Assembly: GCF_012163145.1 (NCBI RefSeq)
Contig: NZ_JAAVTX010000005.1
Span: forward strand, 62,001 to 126,000
Origin: Falsiroseomonas frigidaquae
GTDB lineage: Bacteria; Pseudomonadota; Alphaproteobacteria; Acetobacterales; Acetobacteraceae
Length of the DNA stretch: 64,000 nt
Direction of reading: 5' to 3'
Below, one piece after another: positions 1 to 9,250 of this stretch. A program made the position numbers and the translations under genes. The notes under the pieces are model-generated. The model was not told where the DNA came from, made no database searches, and saw only the letters and a list, made by a program, of their open reading frames with translations. Position 1 is the first letter of the stretch. Each line of letters begins with the position of its first letter.

Positions 1-665
1 GCGGCCTTCACCAGAGGCGGGCCGGCAAGGAAGATGGTGCCCTGGTTGCGGACGATGATGGCCTGGTCTGCCATGGCCGGCACATAGGCGCCGCCGGCGG
101 TGCAGCTTCCCATCACCACGGCGATCTGCGGGATGCCGGCGGCGGACATCCGCGCCTGGTTGAAGAAGATGCGGCCGAAATGGTCGCGGTCCGGGAAAAC
201 CTCGTCCTGGTTCGGCAGGTTGGCGCCGCCGCTATCGACCAGGTAGACGCAGGGCAGCCGGTTCTGCTCCGCGATCTCCTGTGCCCGCAGGTGCTTCTTC
301 ACGGTGATGGGGAAGTAGGTGCCGCCCTTCACCGTGGCGTCGTTGGCGATGACCACGCATTCCCGGCCCGCAACCCGGCCGATGCCGGTGATGATCCCGG
401 CGGCCGGTACCTCCCCGCCATACATGCCGTGCGCGGCAAGCTGGGAAAATTCCAGGAAGGGGGAGGCCGGGTCGATCAGGGCGCGGATGCGGTCCCGCGG
501 CAGCAACTTGCCGCGATCCAGATGGCGCTTGCGGGCCACTTCCCCACCGCCGAGGCGCACCCGGTCCACATTCTCCCGCAGCGCGGCGACCAGCGCCTCC
601 ATCCGGGCGGCATTGTTGCGGAAGCCTTCGCCGCGCGGATCGGCCGCGCTGACGATCACTGGCAT
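1..665 (-). CDS. mccB: Methylcrotonyl-CoA carboxylase, carboxyltransferase (beta) subunit, 5' part
   Basis: The visible 221 N-terminal residues begin [15 protein letters not shown]; the rest lies beyond the left edge. The reading carries the carboxyltransferase motifs [49 protein letters not shown] and [16 protein letters not shown], a close match to the beta subunit of methylcrotonyl-CoA carboxylase rather than propionyl-CoA carboxylase. The enzyme transfers carboxylate from biotin to 3-methylcrotonyl-CoA in leucine catabolism, in the cytosol, with a biotin-bearing alpha subunit not seen here. The ATG at 665 is the only in-frame start next to the conserved N-terminus. Family assignment is firm; the exact acyl-CoA substrate is inferred from the motifs. 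Confidence 0.9.
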   Translation of the reverse strand, partial: MPVIVSAADPRGEGFRNNAARMEALVAALRENVDRVRLGGGEVARKRHLDRGKLLPRDRIRALIDPASPFLEFSQLAAHGMYGGEVPAAGIITGIGRVAGRECVVIANDATVKGGTYFPITVKKHLRAQEIAEQNRLPCVYLVDSGGANLPNQDEVFPDRDHFGRIFFNQARMSAAGIPQIAVVMGSCTAGGAYVPAMADQAIIVRNQGTIFLAGPPLVKA

Positions 666-751
666 CGCCCGAACCCTGTCATGCCGCCCCTCCTGCTTTG
701 CGCTACTGCGACACGCAAGCCGGGGTCCCGTCAATCAGCCAGGAGGACAAC

Positions 752-779
752 AAAAAAGGGCGCCCGAAGGCGCCCTTTT
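752..779 (-). terminator. Intrinsic terminator of the OmpA-family gene
   Basis: A perfect 7-bp stem (GGGCGCC / GGCGCCC) with loop CGAA is flanked by an A-run on the left and TTTT on the right, so it can end transcription from either side. It lies 28 bases past the stop of the minus-strand OmpA-family gene and also faces the upstream side of the carboxylase gene. Confidence 0.8.
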
Positions 780-806
780 CCGATTGGCTTCGAGAGAAGC
801 CTGCGA

Positions 807-1910
807 TCAGCGCAGGACGATCTCGACGCGGCGGTTCTGCGGCTCGCGCACGCCGTCGGCGGTCGGGACCAGCGGGCGGCTCTCGCCGAAGGCCTGGATC
901 GACATCGCGGCGCGCGGCACGCCACGGCGCTCGAGCTCGGCGGCCACGGCGGCTGCGCGGCGCTCGGACAGGCGCTGGTTGTACTGCGGCGTGCCGGAAC
1001 GGTCGGCGTGGCCGGAGACCTCGATGCGGGTCGAGCCGACGCTCTGGCTGTTGGTTGCGGCCTCACCGATGATCTGGCGAGCGCGGTCCGTCAGGTCGGC
1101 GCGGTCGAAGTCGAAGAACACCAGGTAGGTGCGGGCAACCGCCGGGGCGGCGGCCGGCGCCGGGGCCGGGGCAACGACGGGCGGCGGCGGCGTCACGCCG
1201 AAGGCGTAGCGCAGGCCGATCATCAGGCTGTGGTTGTAGTTGTCCACATCCGTCGAACCGCGCGCCGTGGTGGAAGCGCCGCCGCGAACGTCGAGGTTCG
1301 GCTGCAGCGTGCCCATGAAGCGGTATTCGGTGGTGACGGCCAGGCCGGGAACGGCCGCGATCGGGAAGGCAGCGCCGACGATCGCCTGATAGGCGAACTG
1401 GCCGTCTTCACCGTCGATCGTCGCCAGCGTGGCGCCGTTGGCGGCGCGGGCGCGGACGCTGTCATACTCATGCCACTGGTAGCCGGCGCCGACGCCGACA
1501 TACGGGGTCAGGAAGGAGCCCGGGCCGAGGTCGATATCGTACAGGGCATTGGCCATCACGCCGTAGGAACGGGCCTTGCCGTCGGCGCGGATCGGGCTGG
1601 TCGCGAAGCCGTTGATGCTGTCGACTTCGTTCTCGCGGTAGGAGCCCTCGAGCTCCACGCGGACGCCGTTGCCGAAGCCGTAGCCGAGGCTGATGGCGCC
1701 GACATAGCCGTAGTTGAACTCGACCGTCCCGTTGCGCTGGGCGCGGGTCGCGCCGACCGCGGCCGGGCCCGTAACGCTCAAATCGGATTCCTGCAGCAGG
1801 TTCACACCGGCGCCGGCGCCGATGTAGAGGCCGCTGATGGGCTGCGCCTGCGCGGCGAGAGGCAGGGCCAGGAAGGTTGCGGCCAGGAGGGCGTTCCGAA
1901 CTCGCATCAT
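807..1910 (-). CDS. OmpA-family outer membrane beta-barrel protein
   Basis: A 367-residue protein with a signal peptide (residues 1-22, ending AQA), an 8-strand-type beta-barrel region to about residue 235 rich in alternating aromatic/glycine strands, a Pro/Ala hinge (TPPPPVVAPAPAPAAAP), and a C-terminal OmpA peptidoglycan-binding domain. The last domain shows FFDFDRADLT, VSGHADRSGT, YNQRLSERRA and QNRRVEIVLR, the meso-DAP-binding signature. It should anchor the outer membrane to the cell wall. A good ribosome site (AAGGAG) precedes the tandem ATGATG start. It is monocistronic, with a terminator downstream. Pore activity cannot be judged from sequence. Confidence 0.9.
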   Translation of the reverse strand: MMRVRNALLAATFLALPLAAQAQPISGLYIGAGAGVNLLQESDLSVTGPAAVGATRAQRNGTVEFNYGYVGAISLGYGFGNGVRVELEGSYRENEVDSINGFATSPIRADGKARSYGVMANALYDIDLGPGSFLTPYVGVGAGYQWHEYDSVRARAANGATLATIDGEDGQFAYQAIVGAAFPIAAVPGLAVTTEYRFMGTLQPNLDVRGGASTTARGSTDVDNYNHSLMIGLRYAFGVTPPPPVVAPAPAPAAAPAVARTYLVFFDFDRADLTDRARQIIGEAATNSQSVGSTRIEVSGHADRSGTPQYNQRLSERRAAAVAAELERRGVPRAAMSIQAFGESRPLVPTADGVREPQNRRVEIVLR

Positions 1911-2118
1911 TGTAGCTCCTTGATCCCCGATCTACGGGGAAGCGGCGGGCCGGAAGGAACCGGACACCCTTGTCGATGCCTCATCTACCCTGCAACCGCA
2001 GCGCGAGCGAGTGCCAGATGAAGCTGCTGCTGCAACCAGGGGGGATCTGTTGCCACAGAGCAACACTCACTGGCGCCACAGCCGCTTGGCATCCCCCGCA
2101 TGGTACTGTGCGCCACGC

Positions 2119-2847
2119 ATGACCCGCCCCGAATCGCCCCTCTCTCCCCCTTCTGGCCCCTTGCAGCCCGGCTCCGCCTGGGCCGCGCCCACCCTGACCG
2201 AGGAAGCCTATGCTCGACTCGAGGAGATGATCGTCACCCTGGAGCTCGCCCCCGGCAGCGTGGTGTCGGAGGCCATCCTCGGCCGGCTCCTCGGCATCGG
2301 CACCACCCCGGTCAGGGAAGCGCTGCAGCGCCTGGCACGCGAACACCTGGTCCAGGTGCTGCCACGTCGCGGCGTGGTGGTGACGGGCGTGGACCTGCAC
2401 CACCAGCTGCATGTGCTGGAAACCCGGCGGGAGCTGGACCGGATGATCGCCCGCGCCGCCGCCCGCCGCGCCCGCCCCGCCGAGCGCGCCGCCCTGGCCA
2501 CCCTCGCCCGGGAGATGGCCGCCGCCGCCGAGGCCGGCGACCTCCGCGCCTTCCTGCGGCAGGATGGCCAGCTCAACCAGGCGCTTGCGCAGGCGGCGCG
2601 CAATCCGGTCGCCGCGGCCGCCGTCGCCAGCCTGCACGCGGTGGCGCGACGATTCTGGTTCCATCACCACCGCGCGGAGGATGAATTGGCGGAAACCGCC
2701 GGGCTGCATGCCGCCGTCGCCATTGCCGTCGCCGAAGGCCAGGAACAGGCCGCCGCCGAAGCCTCGGACCGGCTGATCGGCCACATGATCCGCTTCGCCC
2801 GCCGCAGCGCCCCGGCGCTTGACCCGGATGAGGGAACGATCGCATAA
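2119..2847 (+). CDS. GntR-family transcriptional regulator (FCD subfamily)
   Basis: A winged-helix GntR domain (about residues 20-85: SEAILGRLLGIGTTPVREAL, then LPRRGVVVTGV) is followed by an all-helical FCD ligand-binding domain with conserved Asp/His metal positions (LRQDGQLNQAL, FHHHRAEDE, LHAAVAIAV). FCD regulators bind small carboxylic acids and usually repress nearby catabolic genes. The start at MTRPESP is chosen because the 36 residues further upstream look unlike the family and lack a ribosome site; an upstream start at 2011 is possible. It sits 53 bases before a TauD-type dioxygenase, with a palindrome in the gap, so it probably controls that gene. Confidence 0.85.
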   Translation: MTRPESPLSPPSGPLQPGSAWAAPTLTEEAYARLEEMIVTLELAPGSVVSEAILGRLLGIGTTPVREALQRLAREHLVQVLPRRGVVVTGVDLHHQLHVLETRRELDRMIARAAARRARPAERAALATLAREMAAAAEAGDLRAFLRQDGQLNQALAQAARNPVAAAAVASLHAVARRFWFHHHRAEDELAETAGLHAAVAIAVAEGQEQAAAEASDRLIGHMIRFARRSAPALDPDEGTIA

Positions 2848-2862
2848 AATCACTGGAACAGG

Positions 2863-2876
2863 ACTGGCATGCCAGT
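2863..2876. promoter_or_regulatory. 14-bp perfect palindrome, candidate operator
   Basis: The sequence ACTGGCATGCCAGT is fully symmetric and lies in the 53-base gap between the GntR regulator and the dioxygenase, just upstream of the latter's ribosome site. The position and symmetry fit an operator for the adjacent FCD regulator; binding is inference only. Confidence 0.5.
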
Positions 2877-2900
2877 TCCGCCACAACAGGGAGAACGGCC

Positions 2901-3776
2901 ATGAAGGTGACACCGATCGGCGTGGATTTCGTGGCCGAGATCGCCGGGCTCGACCTGCGCCAACCCCTCGCCCCGGCGCAGGTCGCGGCGGTGGAGGCGG
3001 CGGCGGATCGCTACGCCGTGCTGGTGTTCCGCGACCAGGACCTGGACGACGACCAGCAGATGGCCTTCGGCGCCGCGCTCGGACCGCTGGAGCAGGAAAC
3101 GGCGACGGTGGATGCCCATAAGCGCCGCCTGCGCCACGCCCAGATGAACGACATCTCGAACCTCGACGAGCAGGGAAGGCTGCTGGCCGCCGATGACCGG
3201 CGCCGCATGTTCAACCTGGGCAACCGGCTGTGGCACAGCGACAGCAGCTTCAAGCGCGTGCCGGCGAAGCATTCCATGCTGCACGCCCGCAGCGTGCCGC
3301 CCACCGGCGGCAACACCGAATTCGCCGACATGCGCGCCGCCTGGGACGCGCTGCCGCAGGCCGAGCAGGACCGGCTGCGGGAGCTGGTGGCGGATCATTC
3401 GCTGATCTTCTCCCGCGCCATGCTCGGCTTCGGCGAATTCACACCGGAGGAGCGGCTGAAATTCGCCCCGGTGCCGCAGCGCCTGGTGCGCCGGCACCCC
3501 GGCTCCGGTCGGCTGTCGCTTTACCTGTCCTCCCATATCGGCCGCATCCACGGGATGGAGGTGCCGGAGGCGATGGCGCTGCTGCGCGACCTGACGGAGC
3601 ACGCGACGCAGCGCGAATTCGTCTACGCCCACCAGTGGCGCACGCATGACCTGGTGCTGTGGGACAATCGCTGCACCATGCACCGCGCCCGCCCCTTCGA
3701 GGACACGCGCTTCAAGCGCGACATGCGGCGGGTGACGCTGATGGATTCGGCGCCGACGCTGGAGCAGGCGGCCTGA
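2901..3776 (+). CDS. TauD/TfdA-family Fe(II)/2-oxoglutarate dioxygenase
   Basis: A 291-residue cytosolic enzyme of normal family length. The iron-binding facial triad is visible: the H-x-D motif in LWHSDSSF (about residues 112-118) and the distal His in WDNRCTMHRARPF near residue 256; Arg residues after the distal His (FEDTRFKRDMRR) match the 2-oxoglutarate-binding position. Members hydroxylate and cleave substrates such as 2,4-D or taurine. The sequence resembles the 2,4-D dioxygenase/TfdA branch more than TauD, but the substrate cannot be named. The start ATG has a GGGAG site. It follows a GntR regulator in the same direction. Confidence 0.88.
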   Translation: MKVTPIGVDFVAEIAGLDLRQPLAPAQVAAVEAAADRYAVLVFRDQDLDDDQQMAFGAALGPLEQETATVDAHKRRLRHAQMNDISNLDEQGRLLAADDRRRMFNLGNRLWHSDSSFKRVPAKHSMLHARSVPPTGGNTEFADMRAAWDALPQAEQDRLRELVADHSLIFSRAMLGFGEFTPEERLKFAPVPQRLVRRHPGSGRLSLYLSSHIGRIHGMEVPEAMALLRDLTEHATQREFVYAHQWRTHDLVLWDNRCTMHRARPFEDTRFKRDMRRVTLMDSAPTLEQAA

Positions 3777-3951
3777 ACCAACTGCGCTCCATGCAGCGCG
3801 GTTGCGTCTGGATGCGCCACACCGAACCAGGCCGCAAGCCGCCCGGTCACAGATGCAGGAGAGCGGCGGAGGCATCTGGTCGCATCGCGTGAATTCGCTC
3901 AAAGGCAGGGCGGAGACCCTGCCCCGCCGAGCGAAAGCACGAACAGGACCC

Positions 3952-5064
3952 TTGCAGACCTTTCCGTCCGACACGCTGCCGGCCCCAACCCGGCAATCCC
4001 TGATCGACAGCCTGCGCGACCTCGGCTGGCAGACCCTTCGCCAGGCGCCGGCGGCTGGACGGCCATCGCTGGACGGGCCGCTCATCCTGGCGCATCCGGC
4101 GCATGGGATCGCGCTGCTGGATCTGGCGCCGGACAACCATGGGGAGGTTGCCGGCGCGCTGCGCCGGCGCCTGGAATCGGCCGGGCTGGAAACCGGGGGC
4201 CTGCCCATCATCCATCGGGTGCTGGGACCGGGCGATGACTGGCGCCTGACCGGCATCCTGGACCAGGCCTTCGCCGAGGCGCCGGCGCTCGACCCGCCGG
4301 ATGACGACGGCACCGGGAAGGACTGGATCGGCCAGGTGCAGCACGCGCTGCGGCCGGAGCCGCCGGCGCGCCCGCGCTACCCCGCCCTGCCGGTGGTGAG
4401 GCGCCAGGTGGCGCGGGCTGGCCCGCTCCGCCTGTTCTGGGGCGGGCTGCTGGGCTGCGTCGGCCTGGCCGCGCTGGTCCTGCAATGGCTCGGCCCCCCG
4501 CCCCCTCCAGCGCCCCCTCCGCCGGCACCCGCCGTGCAGCCGCAACAGGCGACGCCGCAGCCGGCTGAACCCTTACGCGCCGTAGCCGCGCCCGCGCGGG
4601 TGCAACCACCCGCACCGGCCAGCGGCGCGCCAGTCGCGGCGCCGGTCGCGGCGCCGGCCGCGGCGCCAACCGGGATGCCAGCAGAGGCCAGCCCGGCCTC
4701 ACTGCCGTTGCCGCCGCCCGAGGCACCGCCGCTGCCCGCGACCGGGGCCGCGCAGGCCGACGAAGCGCCGCCGGAAGGCAGCGTCGCGCTGCGGGTCTTC
4801 GTGCACCACGCCAGTGGCGGCAGCGGATCCGCGGCGGCAGCCATCGCGGCCCGCGCGGCGCGGTTTGGCGGCAGCGTCGAGATCCGCCCGGTGCCGGCCA
4901 CGCCGCCGATGCGCGAGGTGCGCTACTTCCGCGCCTCGGACGAGGTCCTGGCGCAGCGCCTGGCCGCGGCGCTCGGCGGCGGCTGGCGGCTGCATGACCT
5001 GACGCGCTTCACCCCGCGCCCCAGCCCCGGCACGCTGGAGGTCTGGCTGTCGGCCGAGGAGTGA
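3952..5064 (+). CDS. Single-pass membrane protein with Pro/Ala-rich periplasmic stalk, function unknown
   Basis: About 370 residues: a soluble N-terminal part (SLIDSLRDLGWQTLRQ, then ILAHPAHGIALLDLAP), one membrane segment near residues 160-180 (LFWGGLLGCVGLAALVLQWL), a long Pro/Ala-rich stretch, and a compact C-terminal domain (ALRVFVHH ... MREVRYFRASDEVLAQRLAAAL) reminiscent of the LytR C-terminal/SPOR-like envelope domains. The topology suggests N-in, C-terminal domain in the periplasm. The start is uncertain: TTG at 3952 has AGGA close by, but ATG at 3853 and ATG at 3802 are also open. It ends exactly where the convergent hydrolase gene ends, with no gap. I do not recognise a specific function. 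Confidence 0.65.
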   Translation: MQTFPSDTLPAPTRQSLIDSLRDLGWQTLRQAPAAGRPSLDGPLILAHPAHGIALLDLAPDNHGEVAGALRRRLESAGLETGGLPIIHRVLGPGDDWRLTGILDQAFAEAPALDPPDDDGTGKDWIGQVQHALRPEPPARPRYPALPVVRRQVARAGPLRLFWGGLLGCVGLAALVLQWLGPPPPPAPPPPAPAVQPQQATPQPAEPLRAVAAPARVQPPAPASGAPVAAPVAAPAAAPTGMPAEASPASLPLPPPEAPPLPATGAAQADEAPPEGSVALRVFVHHASGGSGSAAAAIAARAARFGGSVEIRPVPATPPMREVRYFRASDEVLAQRLAAALGGGWRLHDLTRFTPRPSPGTLEVWLSAEE

Positions 5065-6153
5065 TCAGCCCGCGAGGAAATCCCGCAGCAGCGCGGCGAC
5101 GCGCGCCGGCTGTTCCTGCTGCACCCAGTGCCCGGCGCCCGGGATCAGGTGCAGGCCGCGGAAATCCGTGCAGGACTGCGTCTGCATCTTCGCCAGCGCA
5201 CCGGGGAATTGATGGATGCCCCAGTCGCTGGCGCCGGCGATGAAGGTGGCGGGCACGGTGATGCGCAGGCCGCTGAACAGCGCAAGCTCCGCCGCATTCG
5301 CGCCGCCGGTGGCGCAGCGATAGGATTGCAGGCCGCCTGCGAAGCCTGTGCGCCGGTATTCACCGACATAGATGGCAAGCTCCGCATCGGTCAGCCACGG
5401 CGCCTCGCCCGGCGGCGCGAAGGGGGCGACGGCCTCGGGCATCGTCGCCTTCAGCGGCATCACATAATAGTCGGGCAGCTTCGCCAGCTCCGGTGCGGTC
5501 CAGCCGGACAGTTCGAAGGGCGTGTTGCCGGGCCAGTCGGCGCTCTTGTGGTGGTAGTAGGCGCGCAGGAAGGCGTGCAGGCCCTGCGGCGGATGGTCCA
5601 TCTCGGCCGCGGCGCCGCGTTCGGCATAGTACCACTGGTAGTGCTTGCGCGGCGGGTCCAGCGCGGCGAGCGCGGCATGCACATCCTGCGAGGCCGCCCG
5701 CGCGGGCGGGCCGGCGAAGGGCGAGCTCATCAACGCGACGCGGCGGAACACATCCGGGCGGATCAGCGCGCACCAGGCGGCGATCGGCGATCCGTAGTCG
5801 TGACCGACCACGGCATGCACCGCGGCGATGCCCAGCGCATCCAGCAGGGCGAGCTGGTCGCGCACGATGTTGGTCGGCAGGAAGGGCGCCAGCGGCTCGT
5901 CGTAGCCGGCCGACCAGCCGGTGGTGCGGCCATAACCGCGCAGATCGGGCGCGATCACGTGGTAGCCCGCCGCCGCCAGCGCCGGCATCACCTTGCGCCA
6001 GGAGAAGGCGAGCTCCGGGAAGCCGTGCAGCAGCAGCAGCGCCGGCCGGCCGGGCTCGCCCGCCTCCAGCACATGCACCGCCAGGCCATTCACGCCCGGG
6101 ATGATGCGCGTGCGCAGGCCCTCGGGCAGCAGCGTCGTGTCGAGTGGTGTCAT
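5065..6153 (-). CDS. Alpha/beta-fold hydrolase, epoxide-hydrolase-like
   Basis: A 362-residue alpha/beta hydrolase. The oxyanion motif LLLHGFPELAFSWR, the strand APDLRGYGRT and the nucleophile elbow VVGHDYGSP (Asp nucleophile, as in epoxide hydrolases and dehalogenases) are present, with the catalytic His in GAGHWVQQEQP near the C-terminus. The aromatic-rich cap region (HYQWYYAERG) fits soluble epoxide hydrolases. The start at MTPLDTTLL is preferred over an upstream frame extension that lacks family similarity. It is divergent from the aminotransferase gene (74-base gap). Confidence 0.85.
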   Translation of the reverse strand: MTPLDTTLLPEGLRTRIIPGVNGLAVHVLEAGEPGRPALLLLHGFPELAFSWRKVMPALAAAGYHVIAPDLRGYGRTTGWSAGYDEPLAPFLPTNIVRDQLALLDALGIAAVHAVVGHDYGSPIAAWCALIRPDVFRRVALMSSPFAGPPARAASQDVHAALAALDPPRKHYQWYYAERGAAAEMDHPPQGLHAFLRAYYHHKSADWPGNTPFELSGWTAPELAKLPDYYVMPLKATMPEAVAPFAPPGEAPWLTDAELAIYVGEYRRTGFAGGLQSYRCATGGANAAELALFSGLRITVPATFIAGASDWGIHQFPGALAKMQTQSCTDFRGLHLIPGAGHWVQQEQPARVAALLRDFLAG

Positions 6154-6227
6154 GGCGTGCCTCGCTGTCTTGCCGGTGGTGATGGCGCCGCGCACACTCG
6201 CCGGGACTTCACGAGGGAACAAGCTTC

Positions 6228-7136
6228 ATGTGGACCGCCGACACCATCATCCACAACGGCACGGCGATGCCCTTCGCGGAGGCGCGACTGCATCCGCTGT
6301 CCGTCGGCGTCGCCTATGGCGTGGCGGTGTTCGAGGGAATGCGCGCCTACCGCAACCCGGCCGACGGCAGCTTCAGCGTGTTCCGACTGGATGAGCATCT
6401 GGCGCGGCTGCAGCAGGGCATGAAGGTGATGCGCTTCGACGCGCCGCCGAGCACCGGGACGCTGCGCGATGCGGTGCTGGAGGTGGTGCGGCTGAACGCG
6501 CCGGATGAGGACGCCTATATCCGCCTGCAGGCGCAGATCGAGACCATCGGCACGCTGGCCAGCACCGGCCCGGTGGGCTGGGTGGTCGCCGCGCTGCCGC
6601 GCGAGCGTTCGGCGAAATTCGCGAGCGGTCTGGCGGCCACCGTCTCCTCCTGGACCCGCATTTCCGACAATGCTATGCCGCCGCGCATCAAGGCCTCGGC
6701 GAACTATCACGCCAGCCGGCTGGCCAACCTCCAGGCACGGGCGGATGGCTATGACAGCGCGCTGCTGCTGACCCAGCGCGGCAAGCTCTCCGAGGCCGCA
6801 TCGGCCTGCATCTTCCTGCTGCGCGACGGCGTGCTGGTGACGCCCGGCAAGTCCAGCGACATCCTGGAAAGCGTGACGCGCGACACGGTGCTGGTGCTGG
6901 CGGCGGAGGCCGGCATTCCGGTGGAGCAGCGCGACGTGGATCGCACGGAGCTGTATGTGGCGGAGGAGGTCTTCCTCTGCGGCACGGGGCAGGAGCTGGT
7001 GGCGGTGACCAGCGTGGACCGGCTGCCGGTGGGCAATGGAAAGCCGGGCGCCGTGACGCAGCGTTTGCAGGCGGCGTATGAGGCGGTGGTGCGGGGCACC
7101 ACCAACGCCCATCCGGAATGGCGCGCGCGGGTCTAG
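6228..7136 (+). CDS. Class IV PLP aminotransferase (branched-chain type)
   Basis: A 302-residue fold-type IV enzyme. GVAYGVAVFEGMRAY and the PLP lysine region PPRIKASANYHASRLAN are typical of branched-chain amino acid aminotransferases, as is the phosphate-binding stretch KLSEAASACIFLL. The late LYVAEEVFLCGTGQELVAV corresponds to the family's conserved FFTGTAxEV block. It would transfer amino groups between Leu/Ile/Val and 2-oxoglutarate in the cytosol; a D-amino-acid or aminodeoxychorismate-lyase-like role cannot be excluded. The start has a GAGGGA ribosome site. No operon partner is evident. Confidence 0.85.
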   Translation: MWTADTIIHNGTAMPFAEARLHPLSVGVAYGVAVFEGMRAYRNPADGSFSVFRLDEHLARLQQGMKVMRFDAPPSTGTLRDAVLEVVRLNAPDEDAYIRLQAQIETIGTLASTGPVGWVVAALPRERSAKFASGLAATVSSWTRISDNAMPPRIKASANYHASRLANLQARADGYDSALLLTQRGKLSEAASACIFLLRDGVLVTPGKSSDILESVTRDTVLVLAAEAGIPVEQRDVDRTELYVAEEVFLCGTGQELVAVTSVDRLPVGNGKPGAVTQRLQAAYEAVVRGTTNAHPEWRARV

Positions 7137-7195
7137 CTAATTCTTCCAACGCATTTTCCGGGTCGCCTTGCGAAGCCGCATGGCCTGAAAATGAT

Positions 7196-9250
7196 CTAGC
7201 CGAATTCCACGACCAGGTTCAGCGCCGCATCGACGGTGGCGCGGGACCCGGGCGGCAGCACCAGCGTGCTCTCGCGTTCCTCCACCAGCGCGGGGCCTGC
7301 CAGCGTGTCGCCGGGCCGCAGCGCGGTGCGGTCATGCACCGCGGCCTGCACGAAGCCGGTGCCGAACCAGGCGGGGCGCGTGCCCTTCAGCGATGGCGCG
7401 GCGCTGTCACGCGGGCGCGCCAATTCCAGCTTCGGCGTCGGGCCGGCGACGATGACGCGCCAGCCGACCGTCTCCACCGGCAGGCCGGGTTCGGTGCGGC
7501 CGTAAAGGCGGCGGTATTCCGCCTCGAAGGCCTGGCGAAGCGCGTCGCGGTCCAGCGAGGCGACCTCCGCCTCCACCTGGTAGCCCTGGCCGGCATAGCG
7601 CATGGCGGCGATGCGGCGGATGGTGATGTCCGTGACACCGGCCTCCGCCACCATGGCGCGGCCTTCCGCCTCCATCTCCGCCAGCATGGCACGTAGCCTG
7701 TCGAGGTCCAGCGTCGCCAGCGGCGCGACCATGGCGCGCAGATGCGCGAAGGAGATGGGCGCGGCAAGGAACCCGAATGCCGAGGCGACGCCCGCGCCGG
7801 GCGGCGAGACCAGCTTTGGCAGGCCGAGCTTCATGGCGATGGCACAGGCATGCACGGGCCCGGCGCCACCGATCGGGACCATGGTGTAGCCCTCGATCCG
7901 CCGCGCCTTTTCCAGTGCATGCACGGCGGCGGCCTGCGCCATGGACTGGTTCACCGTCTCATGCACCGCCCAGGCGGCCTCCAGCGCGGAAAGGCCGAGC
8001 GGCGTGCCGATATGCGTGGCGATGGCGCGTTCCGCCGCCGCCACATCCAGCCGCATGTCGCCACCGAGGAAGCTGTCCGGCGCCAGGTAGCCGAGCAGCA
8101 GATCCGCATCCGTCACCGTGGGCAGCGTGCCGCCGAGGCCGTAGCAGGCCGGGCCGGGATCGCTGCTGGCGCTGTCGGGGCCGACGCGGATCAGGCCGAG
8201 GCGATCGACGCGGGCGATGGAGCCGCCACCGGCGCCGATCTCGATCATCTCGATCACCGGCACCTTCAGGGGAAAGCCGCTGCCCTTTCGGAAGCGATCG
8301 ACCCGCGAAACTTCGAAATCCAGGCTGCGCTGCGGCTCGCCATCATCGATCAGCGCCGCCTTGGCCGTGGTGCCGCCCATGTCGAAGCAGAGGATATCGG
8401 CGGCACCGGCGCTCTCGCCAATGACGCGCGCCGCCTGCACGCCGCCGGCGGGGCCGGATTGTACGAGGCGGATCGGATTCCGCGCCGCCACATCCTCCCG
8501 CACCGTGCCGCCATCCGACAGCATCAGGAACAGCGGGCCGGTGAGGCCGGCGCCGCGCAACCCGTCGCCGAGCCGCGCCAGGTAGCGTTCGAAGACCGGC
8601 TGCACATAGGCGTTGCAGATGGTGGTGGTGCCGCGCTCGTACTCGCCGATTTCCGGCACGAGGTCAGAGGAGAGGCACAGCGTCAGCTCCGGCGCCTCCT
8701 GCCGTGCGATTTCTGCCAGGCGCTGTTCATGCACGGGGTTCAGGAAGGCGTGCAGCAGGCAGATGGCCAGCGCCTGCGCGCCACCATGGCGCAGCGCGCG
8801 GATTTTTTCGCGCGCGACGTCCTCATCGAGCGGGACCAGCACGGCGCCATCGGCCCGCAGCCGTTCGGGCACGCCGAGGCGGAGGCGGCGCGGCACCAGC
8901 GGGTCCGGGCGGCGCATGAACAGGTCGTAGGTATCGTGTCGCAGTTCCGTGCCGATCTCCGGCACGTCGCGGAAGCCTTCGGTGGTGAGGAAGCCCGTGG
9001 GCACGCCGCGGCGCTCGATCAGCGCATTGGCAACCAGGGTGGTGCCGTGGATGACGTGGCGCACCTGTTCAGGTGCCACGCCATGCTGCGCCAGCAGGCC
9101 CGCAATGCCGTTGAGCACCGCCTGTTCCGGCGCATGCGGCGTGGTCAGCACCTTGCCGTTCAGCAGGCGGCCATCGCGCGTGTCGAGCAGCACGAAATCC
9201 GTGAAGGTGCCGCCGATGTCGACACCGATCAGCCAGGGCTTTTGCGGCAT
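7196..9250 (-). CDS. hyuA: Hydantoinase/oxoprolinase subunit A (ATP-dependent)
   Basis: A 684-residue HyuA protein. The N-terminal ATPase motif IGVDIGGTFTDFVLLD, the second phosphate motif DILCFDMGGTTAKAALIDDG and the glycine-rich stretch MIEIGAGGGSIARVD define the hydantoinase A/oxoprolinase family, with the C-terminal HyuA domain after VPIGGAGPVHACAIA. With HyuB it forms an ATP-dependent amidohydrolase or ketone-carboxylase-like complex acting on hydantoins, 5-oxoproline or related substrates. Its ATG overlaps the hyuB stop (ATGA), and hyuB in turn overlaps a TPP-enzyme gene, so the three are one coupled operon. The exact substrate is unknown. Confidence 0.92.
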   Translation of the reverse strand: MPQKPWLIGVDIGGTFTDFVLLDTRDGRLLNGKVLTTPHAPEQAVLNGIAGLLAQHGVAPEQVRHVIHGTTLVANALIERRGVPTGFLTTEGFRDVPEIGTELRHDTYDLFMRRPDPLVPRRLRLGVPERLRADGAVLVPLDEDVAREKIRALRHGGAQALAICLLHAFLNPVHEQRLAEIARQEAPELTLCLSSDLVPEIGEYERGTTTICNAYVQPVFERYLARLGDGLRGAGLTGPLFLMLSDGGTVREDVAARNPIRLVQSGPAGGVQAARVIGESAGAADILCFDMGGTTAKAALIDDGEPQRSLDFEVSRVDRFRKGSGFPLKVPVIEMIEIGAGGGSIARVDRLGLIRVGPDSASSDPGPACYGLGGTLPTVTDADLLLGYLAPDSFLGGDMRLDVAAAERAIATHIGTPLGLSALEAAWAVHETVNQSMAQAAAVHALEKARRIEGYTMVPIGGAGPVHACAIAMKLGLPKLVSPPGAGVASAFGFLAAPISFAHLRAMVAPLATLDLDRLRAMLAEMEAEGRAMVAEAGVTDITIRRIAAMRYAGQGYQVEAEVASLDRDALRQAFEAEYRRLYGRTEPGLPVETVGWRVIVAGPTPKLELARPRDSAAPSLKGTRPAWFGTGFVQAAVHDRTALRPGDTLAGPALVEERESTLVLPPGSRATVDAALNLVVEFG

